Shown: positions 29,539 through 39,315, numbered from the stretch's first letter. The stretch is 55,410 nt of DNA from Bradyrhizobium sp. (GCF_016213215.1 NZ_JACRAW010000027.1:1-55410); one strand, 5' to 3'. Numbers and translations are program-made. The notes: a model not told the origin generated them from the letters alone.

Positions 29539-30078
29539 CTAGCGCGGGGCCAGCACCATAACGACCTGGCGGCCCTCGAACCTGGCGTCCTGCTCGACCT
29601 TGGCGAGGTTGGCGACGTCATTCTTGATCTTGTCCAGGAGCTTGGTGCCGATCTCCTGGTGCGCCATTTCGCGGCCGCGATAGCGCAGCGTGATCTTGAC
29701 CTTGTCACCCTCTTCGAAGAAACGCTGCATCGCGCGCATTTTCACTTCGTAGTCGTGATCGTCGATCATCGGCCGGAGCTTGATCTCCTTGATTTCGACG
29801 GTCTTCTGGCGTTTGCGGGCTTCGGCAGCCTTCTTCTGCGCCGAATACTTGTACTTCCCGTAATCCATGATCTTGCAGACGGGAATGCTCGTATTCGGCG
29901 AAATTTCGACCAGATCCATGCCGGCTTCCTGGGCCATCCTGATGGCCACTACGGTTTCGACGGTGCCCAGGTTTTGACCGGTCTGATCGATCAGCTGGAT
30001 CTGCGCATTCCGGATCTCGTCATTGGTGCGCGGCCCATCTTTGGCGGCAGTGGGCGGGGCTCTATTGGGACGGCGAAT
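29539..30078 (-). CDS. infC: Translation initiation factor IF-3, probable AUU start
   Basis: IF-3 binds the 30S subunit and checks start-codon pairing. The N-domain ([20 protein letters not shown]), linker and C-domain ([14 protein letters not shown]...RYRGREMAH) are complete. No ATG, GTG or TTG lies where family proteins begin. The codon in front of RRPNRAPP is ATT (30078-30076) and has a GGAG ribosome binding site 9 bases upstream. An ATT start matches E. coli infC, where AUU allows IF-3 to repress its own synthesis. This gives 179 residues; an upstream alternative at 30144 would add 22 residues with no family resemblance. Confidence 0.95.
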   Translation of the reverse strand: MRRPNRAPPTAAKDGPRTNDEIRNAQIQLIDQTGQNLGTVETVVAIRMAQEAGMDLVEISPNTSIPVCKIMDYGKYKYSAQKKAAEARKRQKTVEIKEIKLRPMIDDHDYEVKMRAMQRFFEEGDKVKITLRYRGREMAHQEIGTKLLDKIKNDVANLAKVEQDARFEGRQVVMVLAPR

Positions 30079-30324
30079 GGTTAGTTCTCCAAAGTTGTGA
30101 ACGAAGCAGACAGTTTGAAGGAAGATGGCTTGACGGGCAAGCAACTCGCACGCGCGCTTGCGAAAAAACCCTCAAATGAGAGGCAATTTGGTCACGCCCA
30201 CCGACACGGCCCTCGACATAGACACCCTGTTCGTGTTCCGCAAGCATCGAGAGCCGCCCTGGGCCCGATGATCCCCGCCGATTGGCCGCGCCGGCCCAAA
30301 CAACCGAGCTAGAGTAAACGTTCC

Positions 30325-31116
30325 ATGACAGATCTTTCCGGTGATGGTGAGAGCTTCGTGCTCTTCGAGGTGGGCCAGGGCAGTTCGGCGCGAAGTATCG
30401 CGGTACGCGCCCGCGCCGGCAAAGGTCCGGGGCTGTTCTGGCTCGGCGGCTTCAAATCCGACATGCAGGGCACCAAGGCGCTGGCGCTCGACGCCTGGGC
30501 CAAGGAACACGGCCGCGCCTGCGTCCGGTTCGACTATTCCGGACACGGCGAATCGGGCGGCGACTTCGTCGACGGGACCATCGGACGATGGCTGGAAGAG
30601 AGCGTTGCGGTCTTCGAGGAGTTTTGTTCAGGCCCGCAGGTCGTGATCGGGTCTTCGATGGGCGGCTGGATGGCGTTGCTCCTGGCGCGCGAAATTCAGA
30701 AACGGCGCGGCAAGGGGTCGCTGGCCGGGCTCGTCCTGATCGCGCCGGCACCTGATTTCACCGAGGAGCTGATGTGGAAGGGCTTTCCGGCCGAGGTGAA
30801 GAAGGAGATCGAGACCAAGGGGGTCTGGCTCAGGCCATCGCAGTATGACGACGGCTCGCCCTACCCGATTACGCGGAACCTGATCGAGGAAGGTCGCAAC
30901 CATCTTCTGCTCGGTGGATCGATCGATGTCGGATGCCCGGTCCGCATCCTGCAAGGCGCGCAGGATCCGGACGTGCCGTGGCAGCACGCGTTCGCGCTGG
31001 CGCACCGGTTGCCGGCGGAAGACGTGGTGCTGACCATGATCCAGGACGGCGACCACCGCCTGTCGCGGCCGCAGGACATCGCGCGTCTCCTTGCCGCCGT
31101 CGCGGAGATGGGGTGA
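30325..31116 (+). CDS. Alpha/beta hydrolase
   Basis: This 263-residue serine hydrolase of the alpha/beta fold has the nucleophile elbow GSSMGGWMALLLA (catalytic Ser near residue 111), an Asp in AQDPDVPWQHAF and a C-terminal catalytic His in GDHRLSRPQD. The FDYSGHGESGG segment is the typical strand-4 turn. The family includes palmitoyl-protein thioesterase ABHD10-like enzymes and esterases; the substrate is not deducible. It is divergent from infC. Confidence 0.88.
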   Translation: MTDLSGDGESFVLFEVGQGSSARSIAVRARAGKGPGLFWLGGFKSDMQGTKALALDAWAKEHGRACVRFDYSGHGESGGDFVDGTIGRWLEESVAVFEEFCSGPQVVIGSSMGGWMALLLAREIQKRRGKGSLAGLVLIAPAPDFTEELMWKGFPAEVKKEIETKGVWLRPSQYDDGSPYPITRNLIEEGRNHLLLGGSIDVGCPVRILQGAQDPDVPWQHAFALAHRLPAEDVVLTMIQDGDHRLSRPQDIARLLAAVAEMG

Positions 31117-31173
31117 ACTCTTTCGGAGCTCATCTAATCATGCGCCACCATGACAAGATCGGGAGAAAGCGCC

Positions 31174-31641
31174 ATGGACATCAAAGCCATGCTCGATGCC
31201 TTCTGCGCGGCCGTCGAGCAGCGCAACGGCAAAGCCTTCGCGGACCTGTTCACCGCGGACGGCATCTATCATGACGTGTTCTACGGTGCGTTCGAAGGCC
31301 GCGCCAGGATCGCCGAAATGATCGATGACTGGTTCTACCGCACGGCAAGCGATTTTCGCTGGGACATGCACGAGCCGGTCTCGGACGGCAAAACGCTTTA
31401 TGCGCGCTACACCTTCAGTTACCGCTCGGCGCTGCCGGAAGCTAAGGGAGCGCGGGCGATGTTCGAGGGCGTCGCGATCATGAAGCTGCGCGAGGCAAAG
31501 ATCGCCGAATATCACGAGGTCGCCAACACCGCGACGGGGTTTGTCGACATGAACTTCGCGCCGGAGCGGATGGCGAAGATTTTCGCCAAGCAAGGCGCCG
31601 CGCTGAAAGCACGGCCGGAGATGCAGAGGCACTTGGTGTGA
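31174..31641 (+). CDS. NTF2/SnoaL-like protein
   Basis: This 155-residue protein has the cone-shaped NTF2-like fold. An N-terminal helix (MLDAFCAAVEQRNGKAFADLFTADG) is followed by the YHDVFYGAFEGRARIAEMI segment and alternating strands. Members include polyketide cyclases, isomerases and binding proteins, so the activity is unknown. A GGGAGAAA ribosome binding site precedes the ATG at 31174, which is preferred to the in-frame ATG at 31150. It lies 57 bases behind the hydrolase gene and may be cotranscribed with it. Confidence 0.78.
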   Translation: MDIKAMLDAFCAAVEQRNGKAFADLFTADGIYHDVFYGAFEGRARIAEMIDDWFYRTASDFRWDMHEPVSDGKTLYARYTFSYRSALPEAKGARAMFEGVAIMKLREAKIAEYHEVANTATGFVDMNFAPERMAKIFAKQGAALKARPEMQRHLV

Positions 31642-31682
31642 GGCGTTTCTCCGTCGTTCCGGCGCATGCTCTCTCCCGAATT

Positions 31683-31725
31683 CGTCATTCCGGGATGCGC
31701 CGCAAGGCGCAGGCCCGGAATGACG
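31683..31725. repeat. Dispersed palindromic repeat (TCATTCCGGG type)
   Basis: The arms CGTCATTCCGGG and CCCGGAATGACG enclose an inner TGCGCC/GGCGCA stem. It is a second copy of the element at 4584-4619 and lies between two convergent genes, where it may also end transcription. Confidence 0.75.
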
Positions 31726-31748
31726 AACGGATAAAGGAGCGGCCCGAC

Positions 31749-32546
31749 CTATCTTTTCGACGGGTTCGGCATCGGTTTGCGCTGCGACAGTGCGGCGACC
31801 GTTGACGTTCCGATCGGTCCTTCCTCGTCGTACAGCCAGCATTCGCCGATCGCAACGCCGTCGGTCGAATGATGGTTCACCACCTCGAAGCCGATCCATT
31901 CCTTCACCGGCAAACGGTGCAGATACAGCGTGACATCGCTGTTGATGAAGCCGAGACCCTCCTCGCCCGCATTGGCGAAGGGGCTGGCGAAGTCGGCGGC
32001 GACCGCGACGCGCACGAACGGCGTCGGCGGGGAGCCGTCGACCAGTTCGCGCACTTCGCTCATCCACAGGCGTCTCGGTCCGAGTGAGCCCATGTGACCG
32101 ACGATCGGCCGGGTCGCCCACTTGCCGTGCATGCCGAGCCGCGGATCGGTCGGCGGCGGAATGTCTGCAGGCTTCGGCGCGTCCCAGTTAGGCGGTGACC
32201 AGATCCGCCCCTGCGGGTTCTGCGTCTTGCGCAACAGCTGACAGGAGGCGCGCGCCATACTCACGCCGCCGGAAAGGAATTCCGCTTCCACGACGCGGAT
32301 GCGCAAGCCGTCCCGCACCAGGCGCGTGGTCACCTCGATGGGGGCATCGATGGTCGGCAGGCGAAACATGTCGACCGTCAGGCGTGCCGGCACAAAATCG
32401 GCAGCGCCGTGACGCTCCTCGATCACAAAGGCGAGGAGACCGATGATGACGCGGCCGTGCAGCGATTTGTGGTCCCAGGGACCATTGGCGATTTCCGTCG
32501 GGCGGAAGATGTCGTGGTCGCGGATGAAGAAGGGCTGGTTTTTCAT
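31749..32546 (-). CDS. Acyl-CoA thioesterase-like (hotdog-fold) protein
   Basis: This 265-residue protein shows two hotdog-like halves of the TesB/thioesterase-superfamily type. The N-terminal half contains KSLHGRVIIGLLAFVIEE and PARLTVDMFRLP; the C-terminal half contains FINSDVTLYLHRLP and EWIGFEVVNHHSTDGVAIGECWLYDEEG, the last close to the conserved TesB ending. It probably hydrolyses acyl-CoA or related thioesters. The start at 32546 is chosen because the upstream extension is read from repeat DNA; the ribosome binding site is weak. Confidence 0.78.
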   Translation of the reverse strand: MKNQPFFIRDHDIFRPTEIANGPWDHKSLHGRVIIGLLAFVIEERHGAADFVPARLTVDMFRLPTIDAPIEVTTRLVRDGLRIRVVEAEFLSGGVSMARASCQLLRKTQNPQGRIWSPPNWDAPKPADIPPPTDPRLGMHGKWATRPIVGHMGSLGPRRLWMSEVRELVDGSPPTPFVRVAVAADFASPFANAGEEGLGFINSDVTLYLHRLPVKEWIGFEVVNHHSTDGVAIGECWLYDEEGPIGTSTVAALSQRKPMPNPSKR

Positions 32547-32597
32547 GACGCGCGAGCTTGAAGGAATCCGCGCGGGGAAATCAAGGGTGGTGCTGAT

Positions 32598-32719
32598 CCT
32601 CACGGTGAGGAGGCGCGCAAGCGCCGTCTCCGGACGATGCTGCGCATCGCCGGCAGAACCGTGAGGCCCCAAGCGGCCTCACCCTTCGCTTGCTTCGCAA
32701 GCTCCTCAGGCTGAGGATC
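32598..32719. repeat. Dispersed palindromic repeat cluster
   Basis: CCTCACGGT (from 32598) pairs with ACCGTGAGG (ending 32666), enclosing a GGCGC/GCGCC stem and GATGC/GCATC. A second unit follows (GCTTGC/GCAAGC, CCTCAG/CTGAGG). The shared GTGAGGAGGCGCG...GCGCCGTCTC core relates it to the cluster at 9004-9102. It lies just beyond the queG stop and upstream of the thioesterase-like gene. Confidence 0.7.
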
Positions 32720-33914
32720 ACTCAACGGCGTCTGCGAGGCGCCACTCTTCACGAACGCTTTCGTTACCCTCGACCGACATCGCGCTCGCTTTCATCGCCT
32801 CGAACTCTTCGCTCGAGGTCAGTTGCGACATCGCCCACACCGCCGCGCCGCGGACCAGCGGGCTTGCATCGTCGAGCAGCGGCCGTGCCTGCTGAGCAAG
32901 CAAGCGATCGCCGGAATTGCCGATCGCGATCAGCACGTTTCGAACAAACCGGTCGCGGCCGATGCGCTTGACCGCGGACCTGGTGAACAGCGCGCGGAAA
33001 GCGGCATCATCCAGCTGCGCAAGTTCGGCAAGGGATGGCGCGCGCAATTCCTCGCGCGCGGCGAGCCTTGTCTCGCGCCCCTCTTGCGCGAACTTGTTCC
33101 AGGGGCATACGGCGAGGCAGTCGTCGCAGCCATAGATGCGGTTGCCGATCGCTTTGCGGAATTCGCGCGGGATCGCGCCCCTGCTCTCGATCGTGAGATA
33201 GGAGATGCAGCGCCGCGCATCGAGCTTGTAGGGGGCGGAAAAGGCTGACGTCGGGCAGGCGTCGAGGCAGGCGCGGCAGGTGCCGCAATGATCTGTATCG
33301 GGCTCGTCGCGCGGCAGGTCGAGCGTGGTGAAGATCGCGCCCAGGAACAGCCACGAGCCGAACTCGCGCGAGACGAGGTTGGTGTGCTTGCCCTGCCAGC
33401 CCAAGCCCGCCGCCTGTGCCAGCGGCTTCTCCATGACGGCGGCGGTGTCGATGAACACCTTCACCTGACACGGCCTTGTCGCGACCAGCCAGCGCGCCAG
33501 CGCCTTGAGATTCTTCTTGATCAGTTCGTGATAGTCGTCGCCTTGCGCGTAAACAGAGATCGCGCCCCGCGTTCGCTCTTTCAGGATGGCGAGCGGATCG
33601 TGATCGGGACCGTAATTGACGCCGAGCATGATCACCGAGCGCACGTCAGGCCAAAGGCCGCGCGGGCTCTCGCGGCGTCCGGGGCCGGCGGCAAGCCAGT
33701 CCATGTCGCCATGCGCGCCGGAGGCGATGAATTCGCGGAAATGCGTCGCGGCGCCCGCGATCGCGTTCGGCTCGGTGATGCCGATGCAGTCCAAGCCGAG
33801 CGATCGCGCCGGATGCGACAGCGCCGTCCTGAACTCAGTGGCTGGAAGGTCAGTGCCGGGCTTCAGAAATCGAGGTCCACATAGGTCGGCGACGCCGGTA
33901 CGCCCGCCAGCCAT
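32718..33914 (-). CDS. queG: Epoxyqueuosine reductase
   Basis: QueG carries out the last step of queuosine synthesis, reducing epoxyqueuosine in the tRNA wobble position with a cobalamin cofactor. The catalytic region [21 protein letters not shown] is complete. Two ferredoxin-type clusters follow ([12 protein letters not shown] and [12 protein letters not shown]), and the C-terminus has HEAT-like helices. The start is uncertain: the nearest in-frame ATG is 33914, overlapping the upstream glutathione transferase gene by 52 bases, and no ATG, GTG or TTG lies between there and the family core. Confidence 0.92.
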   Translation of the reverse strand: MAGGRTGVADLCGPRFLKPGTDLPATEFRTALSHPARSLGLDCIGITEPNAIAGAATHFREFIASGAHGDMDWLAAGPGRRESPRGLWPDVRSVIMLGVNYGPDHDPLAILKERTRGAISVYAQGDDYHELIKKNLKALARWLVATRPCQVKVFIDTAAVMEKPLAQAAGLGWQGKHTNLVSREFGSWLFLGAIFTTLDLPRDEPDTDHCGTCRACLDACPTSAFSAPYKLDARRCISYLTIESRGAIPREFRKAIGNRIYGCDDCLAVCPWNKFAQEGRETRLAAREELRAPSLAELAQLDDAAFRALFTRSAVKRIGRDRFVRNVLIAIGNSGDRLLAQQARPLLDDASPLVRGAAVWAMSQLTSSEEFEAMKASAMSVEGNESVREEWRLADAVE

Positions 33915-34555
33915 TCGCTGAGCAGCGGACGGAACGACGGGCGGGACTTCACCCGCGCGTACCACGCCTTTGCCGCCTCGTCCTCGATCCATGGCACATC
34001 GCCCAGATAGTCGATCGCCGAAAGATGCGCGGCGGCGGCGAGGTCCGCATAGGTCAGGCGGTCCCCGGCCAGGAAGTTCCGCGTCCGCGCCAGCCAGCCG
34101 ATATAGGCCAGATGATAGCGCACATTGGACTTCGCCGCGCGAAGTATGTCTGCCGACGGCGCTCCGCCGCCGTGCTGTTCGCTCATGAAACGCTTGTAGA
34201 TGCGCTCGTTGACCAGCGGATGGGAGGCCTCTTCGAAGAATTTCTCGTTGAACCAGGCCATCAGCCGGCGCACCTCGATGCGCTCACTGATGCCTGTCGG
34301 CATGAGACGTTTGTTGCCCATCTCCGCGCCATGGGCGTCGTCGATATATTCGGCGATCACGCCCGGGCCCGGGATTGCGGGCTGGCCCTCGGTCACCAGG
34401 ACGGGCGTCGTGCCCGCCGGATTGAGGGCGAGGAACGCCTCTCGCCGCTCCCAGGCGCGTTCTTCAGTCAGCCGCAAATCGAGCCCGTATTCGCCAAGAA
34501 TGAGGCGGACGAAGCGCGAATGCGGACAGAACGAGTGATGAAACAGCGTGAACAT
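33863..34555 (-). CDS. Glutathione S-transferase family protein
   Basis: This 230-residue two-domain protein has a thioredoxin-like N-domain with the FCPHS motif (Cys10) and the GTTPVLV cis-proline segment. A helical C-domain follows, with the [24 protein letters not shown] signature containing the conserved Asp. A Cys in this position suggests glutathione-dependent thiol chemistry or dehydroascorbate-type activity rather than classical conjugation. queG follows with an overlap, so the two are probably cotranscribed. Confidence 0.88.
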   Translation of the reverse strand: MFTLFHHSFCPHSRFVRLILGEYGLDLRLTEERAWERREAFLALNPAGTTPVLVTEGQPAIPGPGVIAEYIDDAHGAEMGNKRLMPTGISERIEVRRLMAWFNEKFFEEASHPLVNERIYKRFMSEQHGGGAPSADILRAAKSNVRYHLAYIGWLARTRNFLAGDRLTYADLAAAAHLSAIDYLGDVPWIEDEAAKAWYARVKSRPSFRPLLSEWLAGVPASPTYVDLDF

Positions 34556-34726
34556 GCAGCCTTTGATTATGCTTGCGGTATTTAAGGGTCCATCAATGCC
34601 TGACCCGGCGCCACACTAGTCGTCCGGAGGGGTGAGGCAACCTCTTGTTTGGGCATTTTGCGATTGCGGCAACGGGACGAATAGGCGAGAAGAGCCCCGC
34701 TTTTCCGGTCGAAATGGACCCTAAAT

Positions 34727-35530
34727 ATGTCAGACGTATTGCGAGCCGTGATCCTCGGCATCGTCGAGGGTGTCACGGAGTTCCTGCCTGTTTCCTCGAC
34801 CGGTCATCTATTGCTGGCGGGCCGGTTCTTCGGCCTGGGCGAGGATAGTTTCTGGAAGAGCTTCGATATTCTGATTCAGCTCGGCGCAATTCTTGCGATT
34901 GTCGCGCTGTATTTCGTCAAGCTGTCGCGGGTCGCAATCGGCGTGTTCGGCAATCCGGACGATCGGCGTTTTGTGATCGGTGTGCTCGTTGCCTTTGTAC
35001 CCGCTGTGCTTGTCGGCTTGATCGCCGGAAAGCATATCAAGGAGTTCCTGTTCAACCCATGGGTCGTGTGCTTCTCGCTGATCGTCGGCGGGGCAATTCT
35101 TCTGTGGGTCGACCAGCTCGATCTCAAGCCGCGCGAGCATGACGCCACGCGGCTTCCGCTTCTCACCTATCTCTATATCGGAATCGCTCAATGCGTCGCC
35201 ATGATACCGGGCGTGTCACGGTCCGGCGCGACCATCGTCTCGGCGATGCTGCTGGGCACGGACAGGCGCGCCGCTGCGGAGTTTTCCTTCTTTCTCGCGA
35301 TTCCCACCATGCTCGGCGCCTTCGTCTATGATTTCTACAAGAACCGCGGCGAGATGACGATGGACCACCTCGGCATCGTGGCGATCGGGTTCGTCGTCTC
35401 TTTCATCACCGCCATGATCGTGGTGAAGACGTTCCTGCAATACGTCACACGGCACAGCTTCGTGCTGTTCGCCTGGTGGCGCGTGATCGTGGGCACGCTC
35501 GGCCTGATCGCGCTGGCGCTGGGGTGGTAA
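34727..35530 (+). CDS. uppP: Undecaprenyl-diphosphatase
   Basis: This 267-residue inner-membrane enzyme dephosphorylates undecaprenyl pyrophosphate to recycle the lipid carrier for peptidoglycan and polysaccharide synthesis; overproduction gives bacitracin resistance (BacA). The two conserved motifs are present: GIVEGVTEFLPVSSTGHL near the N-terminus and GVSRSGATIVSAML near residue 165. About seven or eight hydrophobic helices are visible. Confidence 0.96.
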   Translation: MSDVLRAVILGIVEGVTEFLPVSSTGHLLLAGRFFGLGEDSFWKSFDILIQLGAILAIVALYFVKLSRVAIGVFGNPDDRRFVIGVLVAFVPAVLVGLIAGKHIKEFLFNPWVVCFSLIVGGAILLWVDQLDLKPREHDATRLPLLTYLYIGIAQCVAMIPGVSRSGATIVSAMLLGTDRRAAAEFSFFLAIPTMLGAFVYDFYKNRGEMTMDHLGIVAIGFVVSFITAMIVVKTFLQYVTRHSFVLFAWWRVIVGTLGLIALALGW

Positions 35531-35559
35531 CGCTCTCGGGAACGCGTCAGGCGGGTGCT

Positions 35560-35589
35560 GTAGGGCGGGCGAAGCGAAGCGCGCCCGAC
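35560..35589. repeat. Short dispersed repeat (GTAGGGCGGGCGAAGCGAAG type)
   Basis: A GGGCG...CGCCC stem encloses GGCGAAGCGAAGCG. It matches a short intergenic repeat type frequently seen in Bradyrhizobium-like genomes and lies between the converging uppP and NDUFA9-like genes, where it may also act as a terminator. Confidence 0.5.
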
Positions 35590-35632
35590 GTGTGCGTCCA
35601 ATGCGTCCTGGTCTGCACGGCGCCGGCGCGCC

Positions 35633-36601
35633 TTAGGCGTTCTTGCGGTGGAACTGGCCGGCCGTGCGGAAGCGCCAGAGATATTGCGGGGCAATCGCCT
35701 CCAGCGAATCAGGCGTAATCCCCAGTCCCTCCAGCGTCAGGCCGGCGGCCTTTGCCGCCTCGGACACCACGTTGTCGGACTTCAGCAGCATCACCTGGTC
35801 CGGCGTCAGCTTGAGCGCGCCGGGGGCGAATTGCAGGAAGAGGGCCTGGAATTTGGCAAGCCAGAACGGCAGCGAAACCAGCATGCGGTTCCGCTCCGTG
35901 ATCGCGAGGATAATCTCGATGATCTCGCGGAAGGTCAGCACTTGCGGGCCGCCGAGCTCGTAGGTCGCTCCCTCCCGGGTCTTGCCGTCGACCGCATCGG
36001 CAATTGCCGTGGCGACGTCCCCGACATAGACCGGCTGCATCTTCGTGGCGCCGCCGCCGATCAGCGGCAGCACCGGCGAAATGCGCGCCAGCGCCGCAAA
36101 GCGGTTGGTGAACTGGTCGCCGGGCCCGAAAATCACCGAGGGGCGGAAGATCGTTGCGGAAGGTGCGGCCGCCAGCACCGCCTTTTCCCCCGCGGCCTTG
36201 GCCCGGGCGTAGCTTGAAGCCGAGTTCTCGTCGGCGCCCAGCGCGGAGACATGCACCATGCAGGCGCCGACGGCGGAGGCTGCCTTCGCCACCGTTTCGG
36301 CCCCCTTCCCTTGCACGGCGTCGAAAGTCTGCGCGCCACCTTCGGCGAGAATGCCGACCAGGTTGATCGCGACATGCGAATCCCGCATCGCCGCGTCGAC
36401 GGAAGCCGGGTACCGCAGATTGGTCTGCACCGCATGGACCTGGCCGACCCGGCCGAGCGGCTGCAGGTGGCCGGCGAGTTCCGGCCGCCGCACGGCGACA
36501 CGGACCCGGTAGTCGCGCTTGCACAGCGCGCGGACGACGCTCCTGCCCAGAAACCCCGATCCGCCGAAAACCGTGACGAGAGTGTCCAGATTCGATGCCA
36601 T
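35633..36601 (-). CDS. NDUFA9-like complex I-associated NAD(P)-binding protein
   Basis: This 322-residue atypical short-chain dehydrogenase has the N-terminal nucleotide-binding motif VTVFGGSGFLGRSVV and the segments AINLVGILAEGG and FRPSVIFGPGDQF. These are typical of the NDUFA9 subunit of mitochondrial complex I and its alphaproteobacterial relatives. The catalytic YxxxK motif is altered (SSYARAKAAGE). It may help assemble or stabilise complex I, by analogy only; no nuo genes are nearby. Confidence 0.88.
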   Translation of the reverse strand: MASNLDTLVTVFGGSGFLGRSVVRALCKRDYRVRVAVRRPELAGHLQPLGRVGQVHAVQTNLRYPASVDAAMRDSHVAINLVGILAEGGAQTFDAVQGKGAETVAKAASAVGACMVHVSALGADENSASSYARAKAAGEKAVLAAAPSATIFRPSVIFGPGDQFTNRFAALARISPVLPLIGGGATKMQPVYVGDVATAIADAVDGKTREGATYELGGPQVLTFREIIEIILAITERNRMLVSLPFWLAKFQALFLQFAPGALKLTPDQVMLLKSDNVVSEAAKAAGLTLEGLGITPDSLEAIAPQYLWRFRTAGQFHRKNA

Positions 36602-36736
36602 GGTTCTGTTCCTGGGGTCTATTCCTGCCGGAAGCTGCGCCGGGACCGCTTGTATCCACCGGATTTGCGATGCGCAATCCGCCCTTCACAGACCAATTTG
36701 ACAAGCGCGCAACCGATCCGTAGTAACCGGCCCCAT

Positions 36737-36823
<87 letters not shown>

Positions 36824-37113
36824 CTTTTCTTTGTCCATGGCTGATCGGGGTGCCGATTCCGGGATGAAACGCCGGATCCGGCTCCAAACCAGGTCGGTGG
36901 TAAGGACCGGGACGAGACGTGCGGGCTTCCTGACAGGAGCTCGCATCGGGCCACACTTGAGATCTCACCTGGAGTTATTCACGCCCCGGGCCGCATCCGC
37001 GTCAGCCATTCCGATTCGGCCCCTCCCCTCCCCATCCTTCAGCCCCGGCCCTCGCCAGCTTGGGTCGCGGGCGCTAGCTTGGGCGCCACATCGATTCGAC
37101 GAGGCTTGAAGTC

Positions 37114-37728
37114 ATGACCGTACGCCTGCATCGCGGCGACCTGCCCGATTTGTCCCGCTATACCGAATCGGTGGCCATCGACACCGAGACCATGGGTCTC
37201 CATCCGCATCGCGACCGGCTTTGCGTCGTGCAACTGTCGAACGGCGACGGCAGCGCGGACGTGGTGCAGATCCCCAAGGGCCACACCGATGCGCCGAACC
37301 TGAAGGCGCTGCTCGCCAACCAGGCGATCACCAAGATCTTCCACTACGCGCGCTTCGACATCGCGGCGCTGTATCAGGCCTTCGGAGTCATGGCGCAGCC
37401 GATCTACTGCACCAAGATCGCCTCGCGCCTGGGTCGCACCTATACCGATCGCCATGGGCTGAAGGATCTCGTGCGCGAGTTGCTCAATGTCGATCTCTCC
37501 AAGCAGCAACAGTCGAGCGATTGGGGCTCGGAAAGCCTGAGCGAGCCGCAGCTCGCCTACGCCGCTTCGGACGTTCTGCACCTGCATGCGCTGCGCGAGC
37601 GGCTGGACGCCATGCTGCTGCGCGAGGGACGCAGCGAGTTGGCGAAGGCCTGCTTCGATTTCCTGCCGACGCGGGCCAGGCTCGACCTGCAGGGCTGGGA
37701 AGCCGAGGACATCTTCTCCCATTCGTGA
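37114..37728 (+). CDS. RNase D-type 3'-5' exonuclease
   Basis: This 204-residue DEDDy exonuclease has all four acidic residues: VAIDTETMGL carries Asp and Glu, FHYARFDIAAL carries Asp, and YAASDVLHLH carries the Tyr and Asp of motif III. It consists only of the exonuclease domain. Classical RNase D has about 370 residues with a C-terminal HRDC domain, which is absent. It may trim tRNA or other small RNA ends. Confidence 0.92.
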   Translation: MTVRLHRGDLPDLSRYTESVAIDTETMGLHPHRDRLCVVQLSNGDGSADVVQIPKGHTDAPNLKALLANQAITKIFHYARFDIAALYQAFGVMAQPIYCTKIASRLGRTYTDRHGLKDLVRELLNVDLSKQQQSSDWGSESLSEPQLAYAASDVLHLHALRERLDAMLLREGRSELAKACFDFLPTRARLDLQGWEAEDIFSHS

Positions 37729-37888
37729 GGTGCGGCCGGGCACGCCCGATCGCCGCTCCCTGGCGGTCGCGCGGGGCTTTGGCTGGGTGCCGCCTGCCCC
37801 GTTTCGGACACACTCCTAACCACTGTCGCGGGCTGCATAATCCGGCAATGCCGGGTACAATCGCGCCATTCGGCCTTTCGGAGCAGCG

Positions 37889-38617
37889 GTGAACTCGGCC
37901 CAGAACCCAACGTTTGATGCCGGCCTTGAGGCACGCTTTGCCAGTGCGGAGCGTCACAGCCGTCTTGTGCGGCTGCTCAGGGTCGCGGTCCCGGCAGCGG
38001 TGCTGTTGGCCATGGCCGCCATCGTCGGCGTATCGATCTTCAATCCGTTCCGGATGCTGATGCCCAAGCTTCCCATAGATGCCGGAAATCTCGTCGTCTC
38101 CGGAACGAAGATCACGATGGAATCGCCCCATCTGTCCGGCTACACGCCCGATCAGCGGCCTTACGAGCTGTGGGCTGCCACAGCGACCCAGGACATCACC
38201 GATCCAAACCATGTCGAGCTCAAGGCCATGCGCTCGAAGCTCCTGATGCAGGACCAGTCGACCCTCACCCTCGAATCCCGCACCGGCGTGTTCGACAGCA
38301 AGCAGCAGGTTCTGGAGCTGCGGAAAAATATCATCCTGCGCACGACGACCGGCTATGAAGCGCGCCTGAGTCAGGCTGTCGTGGACATGGCCAAGGGCAC
38401 GGTCACATCCGACGAACATGTCGACGTCAAGCTGATCAATGGCACCCTGTCGTCCGATCGCCTGAAGATCACGGATGGCGGCGACGTCATCAGGTTCGAA
38501 GGCAACGTCGTCATGCAGCTCGAAAACCTTAGTCAGGCGACGCCGGGCCAGCCCGAGGCGCCGGCCGAGCCGGCACAACCGGCCAAGACGCGTCCCTCCA
38601 ACAAGTCCTCCAAATGA
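37889..38617 (+). CDS. lptC: LPS export protein LptC
   Basis: LptC is the bitopic inner-membrane protein that takes lipopolysaccharide from LptBFG and passes it to LptA. One transmembrane helix (LRVAVPAAVLLAMAAIVGV, about residues 30-48) is followed by a periplasmic beta-jellyroll ending near residue 215 and a Pro-rich tail. The start is GTG with a GGAG ribosome binding site 5 bases upstream. The stop overlaps the lptA start (ATGA), so translation is coupled. Confidence 0.92.
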   Translation: MNSAQNPTFDAGLEARFASAERHSRLVRLLRVAVPAAVLLAMAAIVGVSIFNPFRMLMPKLPIDAGNLVVSGTKITMESPHLSGYTPDQRPYELWAATATQDITDPNHVELKAMRSKLLMQDQSTLTLESRTGVFDSKQQVLELRKNIILRTTTGYEARLSQAVVDMAKGTVTSDEHVDVKLINGTLSSDRLKITDGGDVIRFEGNVVMQLENLSQATPGQPEAPAEPAQPAKTRPSNKSSK

Positions 38618-39315
38618 CCATCATGGCGACTCCTCGCAACCTTTCCACGCGACGCCTCGCCTTTGGCGTGGGCGCGGCATTGTTCGGCCTCGCGCTCGCT
38701 TCGGCAGATGGCGCCTGCGCGCAAAGCGCGATGCAAGGCGTGCCGAACGCGATGCAGGGCTTCACGCAAAACCGAGATCAGCCCATCCAGATCGAAGCCG
38801 CCTCGCTTGAAATGCGCGACAAGAAGAAGGAGGCGACCTTCTCGGGCAACGTGAAGGTGGTGCAGGGTGACACCACCATGACCTCGAAGACGCTCGTGGT
38901 GTTCTACGATTCGAGCCCTTCCCCCGCCGCCGCGCCGCCGGCCAATGCCAAGGGTGGCAAGGGGGCGCCGATGCAGTCGGCGAGCCCGGGGCCGACCGGC
39001 AGCTCGTCGATCAAGCGGCTGGAGGCACGCGGCAACGTCGTGGTCACCCAGAAGGATCAGGTCGTCACCGGCGAGACCGCCGTGTTCGACACCCGGACCA
39101 ACCTGATTAGCATGCTGGGAGGCGTCGTCCTGACGCAGTGCAAGAACGTGCTGCGGGGCGACCGGCTGTTCGTCGACATGACGAGCGGCGTCTCGCGGGT
39201 CGAATCCGACAGCGGCAAGGTTCAGGGCCTTTTCATGCAAGGCCAGGATTGCGGTTCATCCAAGTCAGGCGGCGGATCGCCGCTGCCATCCTTCGGGTCG
39301 AGCAAACCCAAATAA
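38614..39315 (+). CDS. lptA: LPS transport periplasmic protein LptA
   Basis: This 233-residue OstA-like protein should form the periplasmic bridge for lipopolysaccharide. It has a signal peptide (LAFGVGAALFGLALASADGACA) and then the jellyroll repeats (PIQIEAASLEMRDKKKEATFSG, SIKRLEARGNVVVTQKDQ). A low-complexity Ala/Pro/Gly insertion of about 35 residues (about 104-133) splits the fold. A second in-frame ATG at 38623 is possible. It lies between lptC and lptB in the usual order. Confidence 0.9.
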   Translation: MTIMATPRNLSTRRLAFGVGAALFGLALASADGACAQSAMQGVPNAMQGFTQNRDQPIQIEAASLEMRDKKKEATFSGNVKVVQGDTTMTSKTLVVFYDSSPSPAAAPPANAKGGKGAPMQSASPGPTGSSSIKRLEARGNVVVTQKDQVVTGETAVFDTRTNLISMLGGVVLTQCKNVLRGDRLFVDMTSGVSRVESDSGKVQGLFMQGQDCGSSKSGGGSPLPSFGSSKPK

